A stretch of 64,000 bases of DNA. Source: Finegoldia magna ATCC 29328 (GTDB lineage Bacteria; Bacillota; Clostridia; Tissierellales; Peptoniphilaceae). The DNA is taken from NCBI RefSeq assembly GCF_000010185.1, contig NC_010376.1:930001-994000 (forward strand), written 5' to 3'. The translations under genes and the position numbers were made by a program. Shown one piece after another: positions 57,777 through 64,000 of the stretch; the stretch's first letter is position 1, and each line of letters opens with the position of its first letter. The notes under the pieces are model-generated. The model was not told the origin of the DNA, searched no databases, and saw only the letters and a program-made list of their open reading frames with translations.

Positions 57777-59090
57777 TTATAACTTGATTTTGAATTTTAC
57801 TTTTTCTTCTTGTGTTTCAATAACCGCATCGATTTTGTAATTGTTGAGCAAGTTGCCAACGATATACAATCCAAGTCCGTTACTGTTTTCTTTGTTCAAA
57901 TCACAATTCACATCAAACACTTTAGTGGTATCTAATTCGCTTGCCTTTTCGCAAGTATTAATTACTTCAAACCATTCTCCATCTGATTTGATAGTAATTG
58001 TGCCATATTCATCAGTGTATTTTACGGCGTTTCCAATCACATTAGATAGTATTATTTTAAGAGCTGATTTGCCAATAACAATCTTTTCATCTGTAATATG
58101 ATTGTAGATTGTGATGTGTTTTTGATTTGCAATTACTTCCTGCTTATTAATTATATCATTTAATATTGGTAAAATCGCTACATTTTCTTCGTCATTCTTC
58201 AAATTTTCAATTGATGACAATGTTAGTATTTGCGAAATACTATGTGACAATCCATCAATAATTTTCAGAGATTCGTCAATGTACAAATCCCTGTTTTTGT
58301 ATTTTCCTATGTTGTACTTCATATTTTCCAAAATTATTTTGAGGCTCGCAACAGGGGTTTTGAGTTCGTGTGATGCTCCTCTGAAGAAATCGTATTTTAA
58401 TTTTTCTAACTTGATGATTTCTTCGTTTTTTGATTCCAAATCGTCAATTGAATGCAATAATGTAGTGTACAAATCATTTATTTGTGCCTTTAATTGACCA
58501 ATTTCATTTGTAGAATCTACTTCCAGTAGTGCTTTTTTGTCCATGTTCATCATTTTATCAGTAACTTGTTTTATTTCTTGTATATTATTATTGATTAGTT
58601 TCGCGTATATTAATGAAACGATTGCCGAGAAAATTATGGAAATAATAAGCGAAAACGGAAGAAATCTTAAACTCAAATTTTTCGCATCTCGCTTCATATC
58701 GGCTGTTGATACGAATTGAAGCGAAATTTTTTCTCCTGTATTTAGATTAATTTCTCGTTCCTCAATTATCAGTGAATTATTGTCACTTTTTTTGTCAAAT
58801 CCAATTATTTCTTTAATTTGCAATTCGTTACTGTTGTTTTTGTTTTTAACGTAAGCTTTTATGTCATTGTTATTAGAATAAAAATTTAGCGACTGAGTAA
58901 CATATCTAATATCTTTATTATTCAATGTCATGGAAATTTCATTTGCTTTTTTATTTATTTCTTGTTTTCTATCTTCCAAATATGTTTTTGGAAATATTAA
59001 AAACACCATAAAATGTATAAACAACACCGTAAGTCCTATTGCTGCGAATATTTGTATGAACATTTTTGGAAATATTTTTAAATTTTTCAT
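57777..59090 (-). CDS. vncS: VncS-like sensor histidine kinase
   Basis: 437 residues. TM1 ~10-33, extracytoplasmic sensor ~34-140, TM2 ~141-166, HAMP-like/coiled linker, HisKA FRGASHELKTPVAS with His 241, HATPase with NAVKYTDEYG and SNGLGLYIV in altered form (ENSNGLGLYIVGNLL). Overlaps the regulator gene by 4 nt (ATGA). Assigned VncS by position behind vex1-2-3 and vncR and by length (pneumococcal VncS ~442). Confidence 0.83.
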   Translation of the reverse strand: MKNLKIFPKMFIQIFAAIGLTVLFIHFMVFLIFPKTYLEDRKQEINKKANEISMTLNNKDIRYVTQSLNFYSNNNDIKAYVKNKNNSNELQIKEIIGFDKKSDNNSLIIEEREINLNTGEKISLQFVSTADMKRDAKNLSLRFLPFSLIISIIFSAIVSLIYAKLINNNIQEIKQVTDKMMNMDKKALLEVDSTNEIGQLKAQINDLYTTLLHSIDDLESKNEEIIKLEKLKYDFFRGASHELKTPVASLKIILENMKYNIGKYKNRDLYIDESLKIIDGLSHSISQILTLSSIENLKNDEENVAILPILNDIINKQEVIANQKHITIYNHITDEKIVIGKSALKIILSNVIGNAVKYTDEYGTITIKSDGEWFEVINTCEKASELDTTKVFDVNCDLNKENSNGLGLYIVGNLLNNYKIDAVIETQEEKVKFKIKL

Positions 59091-59743
59091 TTTCTCTCCA
59101 ATTTATATCCGACGTTTCTTATGGTTACAATGCAATCTAATTCTAGTTTTTTGCGTAATTCTTTTATGTAAACATCAATGACTCTGTCAAATGGTATTTC
59201 GTCAGTTTCTTTCCAAACGCTATCAATTATTTGCATTCTAGTAAGTGCTTGTCCTTCATTTTCTATCATGTATTTGAGTATTTCTAATTCTTTGGCATTT
59301 ACATCTACTTTTTTGCCGTTTAGTTTAGCAGTGTAGCTTGCAAAATTAACCTCAGTGTTTTTATAATTAAAAGTTTCGTTATTTCCATAATGTTTTTTGA
59401 TTAATGACTCTATTCTAACTTTGAGGACTGGTAACGAAAAAGGTTTTTCGATGTATCCATCAGCTAGACTTGTGAATGCGTTTATTTTATATTCTTCATC
59501 ACTGAATGCAGTCAACATTATAGCTGGAATATCACTTGTTTCTCTAATTTTTTTGAGAACATCAAGTCCGTTTATATATGGAAGTTGAATATCTAGTATT
59601 GCCAAGTTGATTTCGTTATTTTCAAATATACTTATTGCTTGTTTTCCATCTTCTGCTTGATAGGTTTTGTATCCAAATTCAGACAAAAATTCACAAATCC
59701 CTTCTCGTATCATTTTGTCATCTTCTACTACAAGTAAGTTCAT
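59087..59743 (-). CDS. vncR: VncR-like OmpR-family response regulator
   Basis: 218 residues, the same length as pneumococcal VncR. Receiver: VVEDDKMIREGICEFL, phospho-Asp in LAILDIQLPYINGLDV, Lys of GYIEKPFSLP. Output winged helix: VNAKELEILKYM, IDSVWKETDEIPFDRVIDVYIKELRKKL (in parts). Follows the vex genes after a terminator and its own TATAAT. Confidence 0.86.
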   Translation of the reverse strand: MNLLVVEDDKMIREGICEFLSEFGYKTYQAEDGKQAISIFENNEINLAILDIQLPYINGLDVLKKIRETSDIPAIMLTAFSDEEYKINAFTSLADGYIEKPFSLPVLKVRIESLIKKHYGNNETFNYKNTEVNFASYTAKLNGKKVDVNAKELEILKYMIENEGQALTRMQIIDSVWKETDEIPFDRVIDVYIKELRKKLELDCIVTIRNVGYKLERK

Positions 59744-59766
59744 AATTTCTTCCTCTCTTTTATTTT

Positions 59767-59793
59767 ATTATACAATATTTGGTTTAATTACAA
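59767..59793 (-). promoter_or_regulatory. vncRS promoter
   Basis: Minus strand TTGTAA (59793-59788), 15-nt spacer, TATAAT (59772-59767); the spacer is short. It lies just after the vex3 terminator. Confidence 0.5.
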
Positions 59794-59821
59794 AATTATC
59801 GGAGCATTTGCCCCGATAATT
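59794..59821 (-). terminator. Terminator after vex3
   Basis: Minus strand AATTATCGGGGC-AAAT-GCTCCGATAATT followed by TTG; adjacent to the vex3 stop. The short T-run suggests partial readthrough into vncRS. Confidence 0.65.
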
Positions 59822-61198
59822 CTATTTTGTGTCTATTAATAAATCTTTCGGATTTTTTCTAAGAATATTTGTCGATGAGATAATTAATGAAATCAGCAAT
59901 ACAATTGTCATAAATATTACTACATACATTAATGCTTTTGTTGATATATTGATATCTAGACTTGTCAATGTTTTATTGAAACCATCAACTTCTGCTCCAC
60001 CACCAAGTCCAGTTGATGCAGATTGTTTGGCGATCTTATCAGCGATATTTCCTGTCACTTTTTGAAGTATATTATTTCCAATTTTATCTCCTGCAAATCT
60101 AGCCAAGAAAAATGATCCTATATATGCTGGTATAGCAACCAACAATAATTCTGTGACAAATTGTCCAAATATTTTTGCTTTTGACATTCCTATCGACAAC
60201 AATACTGCGATTTCTTTCTTCCTTGCATTCATCCACAAAAACAATAATAAAGCTACTACTAAACCTGCAAATGCTAGAGATCCTATAAATAATTTATCAG
60301 CTATTGCATATATTCCACTGATTGATTCTTGCAATGCTGGATAATTGGATGAACTTTTTATTAAATTATATTCTTGCCAATTAATATCAAGTTTCCCAAG
60401 ATTTTTCATTACATCTTCTAGTTTTTTGTTTCCTTTTACGAAGAATGTCGCATCTTGATAAACTGCTGTGTCTTCGGTATTGCCATAAACTTTGGCTGCT
60501 GTATTCAAATCAGTAATTAATGTGTTTTCATATAATTCTTGTGCAGCGCTAACCCCACCATTATTGTGTCCATCAAACAAACCTTTAATTGTAACTTCTA
60601 CAGTTTCATTGGCTTGTTTTTCGTTGTCTGCATCAAATAAATTTGATTTTAATTTTAACTTATCTCCTATTTTTAAATGGTTTTTAGCAGCCAAATCTTT
60701 GTGCATAAGAATCTTATTCTTATCGTCATTTTTCAAATGTTCACCTTCTACCAATTTGTATGCTCCAGATACAAATTTTGTTTCCTTGGATGATTCGTTG
60801 ACTCCGGTTAACATTACAGTGCTTTTAAAATTTTTCGCACGCTCTGGTGATTGATTGGCCAAAGTTTCTTGTGTTTCAATTATATCTAATCCATCCAGAT
60901 CAGCCACGCTATTTATTCTTTTTACATAGCTTTCAATGTCAGGTGAATCTGTGATTTTTTTGATGTCTTGTCCTTTGACATTTCCACCACCTCTTGGTGT
61001 TCCAGGATTAACTTGTCTGTTGATTTCCATCGAAAAACTATTTGTGATATTTCCAAAAGTTTTTTCAGATGCTTTGTCTGTTGCATCTTTTATTGATAAA
61101 CTAATCAAACTTAATGATGACATCAACATTATTACGATTAAAATAATGATTGATTTGAGACTTTTTCTGGTTACATAGGCAAATGCGTTTTTTATCAT
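59822..61198 (-). CDS. vex3: FtsX-like ABC permease (Vex3-like)
   Basis: 458 residues from the ATG at 61198 behind GGGAGG; the ATG-like start at 61222 is within the RBS region and the previous gene. One N-terminal membrane helix (~17-37), large extracellular MacB-like domain (~45-285) and three C-terminal helices (~298-325, 345-368, 420-445). FtsX motif around RKKEIAVLLSIGMSKAKIF. Pneumococcal Vex3 is 459 residues. Confidence 0.87.
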   Translation of the reverse strand: MIKNAFAYVTRKSLKSIIILIVIMLMSSLSLISLSIKDATDKASEKTFGNITNSFSMEINRQVNPGTPRGGGNVKGQDIKKITDSPDIESYVKRINSVADLDGLDIIETQETLANQSPERAKNFKSTVMLTGVNESSKETKFVSGAYKLVEGEHLKNDDKNKILMHKDLAAKNHLKIGDKLKLKSNLFDADNEKQANETVEVTIKGLFDGHNNGGVSAAQELYENTLITDLNTAAKVYGNTEDTAVYQDATFFVKGNKKLEDVMKNLGKLDINWQEYNLIKSSSNYPALQESISGIYAIADKLFIGSLAFAGLVVALLLFLWMNARKKEIAVLLSIGMSKAKIFGQFVTELLLVAIPAYIGSFFLARFAGDKIGNNILQKVTGNIADKIAKQSASTGLGGGAEVDGFNKTLTSLDINISTKALMYVVIFMTIVLLISLIISSTNILRKNPKDLLIDTK

Positions 61199-61208
61199 AA
61201 TTTCCTCC

Positions 61209-61853
61209 CTAAATATTGTCAACTACTTCTTGTAGTTTTCTATCCTTTAATTCAAGAACAATATCAGCAGCTTTTGCTACTTCTTTACTATGAGTAACAA
61301 CTATTACGCACTTATTTCTTTCCAATGCAAGTTTTTTCAATATAGCTATGATTTCACCAGCCGTCATATCATCCAAGTTACCAGTAGGTTCATCTGCTAA
61401 TATTATTGGAGCTTCTGAAACCAAAGCCCTTGCAATTGCAACTCTTTGTTGTTGACCACCAGAAAGTTTCATGACATTTCTTCTAGTTTGACTTTTATCC
61501 AGTCCCAACTCCAATAAAATATCTTCTGATGCATTTTTATTTACTAATCTAATATTCTCAAGAGGAGTAAGGTAATCTATTAAGTTATAGTTTTGGAAAA
61601 CTAATGAGATATTATTTTTTCTGTGATAACTGTGTCCTTTTTCTTCAATGTTTTTATTTTTAAATAAGATTTGTCCAGTATCTGGTGAATCTAATCCTGC
61701 CAATAATGATAACAGAGTTGATTTACCTGTACCCGACTTTCCTATTATCGCGTAAAATTTTCCTTGTTCAAAACCTCTGTTGATTAGTGATAAAACTTCT
61801 TCATTTGAACTTGAATAACTGTATGATACGTTTTTAATTTCTAAAATATCCAT
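61209..61853 (-). CDS. vex2: ABC transporter ATP-binding protein (Vex2-like)
   Basis: 214 residues, LolD/MacB type. Walker A GKSGTGKSTLLS, Q-loop LVFQNYNLIDYLT, signature LSGGQQQRVAIARAL, Walker B IILADEPTGNLD, H-loop VVTHS. Between two FtsX permeases, 10 nt from each. Confidence 0.93.
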   Translation of the reverse strand: MDILEIKNVSYSYSSSNEEVLSLINRGFEQGKFYAIIGKSGTGKSTLLSLLAGLDSPDTGQILFKNKNIEEKGHSYHRKNNISLVFQNYNLIDYLTPLENIRLVNKNASEDILLELGLDKSQTRRNVMKLSGGQQQRVAIARALVSEAPIILADEPTGNLDDMTAGEIIAILKKLALERNKCVIVVTHSKEVAKAADIVLELKDRKLQEVVDNI

Positions 61854-61863
61854 TTTATTTCTC

Positions 61864-63141
61864 CTAACTTATTTGTGATAAAATTTGTTTTGGTTTTTTT
61901 ATTAATATTATTCCAGCTGCTATAATTACAGAAATAACAATTATTATCAAAAGTAATCCGTAGCTTTTAGCAAATACTTCTAATTTATCTGATAATTTAT
62001 TTATAAATAAACTTGTTGAAAATGATGCATTTTCTGATTTTGTAATTCCTGATGCTATTTGTTTGATGATAAAATCTCCATTAATTAATGAGAACATCGC
62101 CGCAGGAATAGATACAAAAACAAGCTCCATTATGAATTGTCCTATTATTTTAAGTTTACTAACCCCAATTGATAAAAGTATTCCTATTTCATAGATTCTT
62201 TCCCTTAACCATAATATTAAGATTAATGATAAGACTACAAGTCCGGCCACCATGATAGAATATGTCATCATTTGTATTATGTGCTTTACACCGTTTATCG
62301 AATCAATTACTTCTTTAAATGCATTATCATTTTTTTCTATAATGTATTTTGAAGAATTTGCAATTTTGTTTTTTATTTGATTTATTGCATTATCCATTGA
62401 ATCTGAATTTTGTGTATGCAGCAAGATTTTATTGGCAATTTGGTCATTACTTTTTATATTTAATGAATTTTGTGCTGAATTATAATTTACAAACATAGAG
62501 TTTTCGCTATAATCTGATGAAAATCCTGTATATTTTTCTTGTTTCTTTCCTGAAAATATCCCAACAATCTCATATTGAGATTCTTTGTTTGCATCCCCAT
62601 TACCATTCATATTTAAAAATTTGAGGCCTATCTTGTCGTGAAGTTTCAGTTTGTTTTTCTTAGCAAATTCTTCATGAACAAGAATCTTATTATCATCATT
62701 TTTATCGAGATTCTTGCCTTGTTTTATAGTAAAAACATTGCTTGTAAATAATTGATTGCGTTTTTGATTTGTCATCGCATCAATAGAAACTAGGTTTTTC
62801 ATGTTTGGAGATAAATCTTCACGCATTACTTTTTGTTCACTTTCAACGACATCAGAATTAGTCAAAGTTGCTAAACCTTCATAATGATATGAAATTTCTT
62901 TTATATCTTTAATTTGGTTTAATTTCTCAAAATCATTTATTTTAAAGTATCCATTTTTTTCTTTCTTAGTTATTGCAATAGATGAGTTGGACGTTTCATA
63001 CAATGATTTTTCTAGTGTTTTTTGTGATTTCGAAATACTTAAACAAGCATATAAACATGATAATACGAGTGTTAGAATTATCAGCATTATCAAAGTTCTA
63101 TTTCGTTTTCTTGTTATATAAAAAATCGCATTTTTTAACAT
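61864..63141 (-). CDS. vex1: FtsX-like ABC permease (Vex1-like)
   Basis: 425 residues, same architecture as the Vex3-like protein: N-terminal helix (~15-35), extracytoplasmic domain (~45-285), three C-terminal helices. Motif RERIYEIGILLSIGVSKLKII. Starts at ATG 63141 after AAGGAG. First gene of the vex-vnc locus. The natural substrate in pneumococcus is disputed; the early claim of a Pep27 death peptide was not upheld. Confidence 0.85.
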   Translation of the reverse strand: MLKNAIFYITRKRNRTLIMLIILTLVLSCLYACLSISKSQKTLEKSLYETSNSSIAITKKEKNGYFKINDFEKLNQIKDIKEISYHYEGLATLTNSDVVESEQKVMREDLSPNMKNLVSIDAMTNQKRNQLFTSNVFTIKQGKNLDKNDDNKILVHEEFAKKNKLKLHDKIGLKFLNMNGNGDANKESQYEIVGIFSGKKQEKYTGFSSDYSENSMFVNYNSAQNSLNIKSNDQIANKILLHTQNSDSMDNAINQIKNKIANSSKYIIEKNDNAFKEVIDSINGVKHIIQMMTYSIMVAGLVVLSLILILWLRERIYEIGILLSIGVSKLKIIGQFIMELVFVSIPAAMFSLINGDFIIKQIASGITKSENASFSTSLFINKLSDKLEVFAKSYGLLLIIIVISVIIAAGIILIKKPKQILSQIS

Positions 63142-63185
63142 ACATTTCTCCTTAATTTTGTTATATGTATATCTTACAACAGTTT

Positions 63186-63203
63186 TATGAAATGTATATG
63201 AAA
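63186..63203 (-). promoter_or_regulatory. Direct repeat, candidate VncR site before vex1
   Basis: TTTCATA occurs twice with an 11-bp period on the minus strand (63203-63197 and 63192-63186), ~45-60 nt upstream of the vex1 start. OmpR-type regulators bind tandem repeats of about one helical turn. Confidence 0.45.
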
Positions 63204-63213
63204 TTCATGGCAA

Positions 63214-63248
63214 TCATAACCACCAGCTTAGCCGGTGTTTTTTTTGTT
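63214..63248. repeat. Hairpin with T8 tract, possible remnant of an IS200/IS605-type end
   Basis: CACCAGC-TTA-GCCGGTG followed by T8 on the plus strand, with no plus-strand gene upstream to terminate. The hairpin is better paired on the minus strand because of a G-U pair. The adjoining CTCACTTCGTTCGATCAGCA is not explained by the neighbours. Confidence 0.35.
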
Positions 63249-63289
63249 TCTCTCACTTCGTTCGATCAGCACACTTAAATATACAATTA

Positions 63290-63323
63290 AAGGCAGGTTG
63301 ATAAAATAACCACCTGCCTATAT
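63290..63323 (-). terminator. Terminator after the cupin gene
   Basis: Minus strand AGGCAGGT-N13-ACCTGCCT followed by TTAATTG; 16 nt after the stop. Confidence 0.7.
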
Positions 63324-63338
63324 TAGCTAAATATATTC

Positions 63339-63626
63339 TTAAATTTTTACTTTTATAACCATCAAATCGCTATCCTCAAGAGCCTTAAGAGCATGGATTT
63401 CATTAGGATCCATTGTGATTATATCACCTGGGATTATTATCTGGTTTCCGTTCTCTCCCTTAAAATCTACCTTGCCGTTATAAATTACAACTACTACACT
63501 TTTATCTGACTTGTGACTTGGTATTTCTTCGCCCTTTTTGATTTGTAGATGGGTTATTTGTAAGTTATCCTCATCCACCAAATGCTCAAATTTGCCGCCT
63601 AAAATATTCGCACTTATTTTTTTCAT
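63339..63626 (-). CDS. Small single-domain cupin protein
   Basis: 95 residues with a cupin barrel: THLQIKKGEEIPSHKSDKSVVVVIYNGKVDF (in parts; motif 1 with a single His) and IIPGDIITMDPNEIHALKALEDS (in parts; motif 2 His). Metal ligands are incomplete (His, Asp/Lys, His). Often stress or metabolite-sensing proteins; function unknown. RBS GGAGAG. Confidence 0.85.
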   Translation of the reverse strand: MKKISANILGGKFEHLVDEDNLQITHLQIKKGEEIPSHKSDKSVVVVIYNGKVDFKGENGNQIIIPGDIITMDPNEIHALKALEDSDLMVIKVKI

Positions 63627-63693
63627 ATTTTCTCTCCTTGTTGATGACCATTACCATAAAAAATGATATACAATAAATTTTTACAAACACAAT

Positions 63694-64000
63694 TTATCTC
63701 AGTTTTTTTACAATTTTCTTTAAGTCAGGCAAAACCTCCTCTCTAAAAAAAGGATTTTTTGATATCCACCTGTTGTTTAGTGGACTTGGGTGGGCTATTG
63801 GGAAATATTCTGGCAAAAATTCTTTGTAAGATTTTACTGTTTCAGTTAAATTTTTCTTAAATTTATCCTTCAAATAAAACTTTTGAGCATAGGCTCCTAT
63901 CAAAATGGTTAACTTTATATCCTTCAATTCATTTAATAATAGTGGATGGTATTCTTTTGCAATAAAAGATCTAGGAGCCTTATCGCCAGATTTTCCCTTT
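63694..64000 (-). CDS. Uracil-DNA glycosylase family protein, N-terminus outside window
   Basis: The frame is open from the stop at 63694 to the right edge (about 101 residues), so a TTG at 63927 is not the real start. The visible part reads GKSGDKAPRSFIAKEYHP, LTILIGAYAQKFYL and the C-terminal HPSPLNNRWISKNPFF. These match motif 2 and following blocks of the small (~190-residue) UDG-superfamily proteins. Removes damaged bases or is a relative of unknown specificity. Confidence 0.8.
   Translation of the reverse strand, partial: KGKSGDKAPRSFIAKEYHPLLLNELKDIKLTILIGAYAQKFYLKDKFKKNLTETVKSYKEFLPEYFPIAHPSPLNNRWISKNPFFREEVLPDLKKIVKKLR

Noticed and set aside
63142-63240. Pep27-like small peptide gene upstream of vex1
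   Set aside because: Only a 10-codon frame is present on the minus strand with no RBS; no support for a peptide gene.

Overview
The window is AT-rich Firmicutes DNA. Gene content and protein style point to an anaerobic coccus of the Tissierellia/Peptoniphilaceae type, most likely Finegoldia magna or a close relative; this is inferred from recognition, not from a database search. Supporting traits are two T-box leaders, a tetrahydrofolate riboswitch, a CIRCE element, CWB2 cell-wall repeats, NAD-type glutamate dehydrogenase and Rex. Nearly every gene lies on the minus strand. The only plus-strand genes are a PucR-type regulator cut by the left edge and a class A penicillin-binding protein. I saw no rRNA, tRNA, CRISPR array, phage or intact insertion sequence. 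Both edges cut genes: pucR on the left and a uracil-DNA glycosylase family gene on the right.

Layout: (1) 1-13.3 kb is one tight T-box(Phe)-led operon: pheS-pheT-zapA-U32 peptidase-mutS2-argS-membrane protein-TPR protein. It meets pucR at a shared bidirectional terminator. (2) 13.3-16.1 kb: ktrB-ktrA-like potassium uptake plus a SpoU RNA methyltransferase. (3) 16.1-17.6 kb: asnA and spoVG. (4) 17.7-20.5 kb: two GT4 glycosyltransferases around a TVP38 membrane protein, probably glycolipid synthesis. (5) 20.6-23.5 kb: hemerythrin protein, rex, cstA. (6) 23.7-26.6 kb: THF riboswitch-controlled folE-HD-folP-folBK. (7) 26.6-30.0 kb: an uncharacterised GTPase with a small partner, and groES-groEL with CIRCE.

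(8) 30.1-33.9 kb: T-box(Gly)-led glyS-gdhA-ogg. (9) 33.9-38.7 kb: hflX-yigZ-nadE-yebC-lgt-SRAP. (10) 38.8-41.7 kb: PBP1A on the plus strand. (11) 41.7-48.6 kb: uvrB-uvrA behind a LexA-like box, then a two-component system whose promoter sits inside the loop of the uvrA terminator hairpin. (12) 48.7-54.5 kb: a dicarboxylate symporter, a CWB2x3-CAP secreted protein, a parvulin, a CvfB-like S1 protein and a YitT-type membrane protein. (13) 54.6-57.1 kb: znuA-znuC-znuB behind a strong promoter with a perfect 8-5-8 inverted repeat. (14) 57.2-63.2 kb: five genes in the order and sizes of pneumococcal vex1-vex2-vex3-vncR-vncS plus an unknown gene. (15) 63.3-64 kb: a small cupin and the UDG-family fragment.

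This is mostly chromosomal core. The points most worth following up are regulatory or small-scale: the HD protein in the folate operon as a candidate for the missing dihydroneopterin triphosphate phosphatase step, the nested terminator/promoter/RBS before the second response regulator, the TTG start that restores the catalytic Cys2 of the SRAP protein, the Zn-type operator, and the two long T-box operons that carry unrelated genes.
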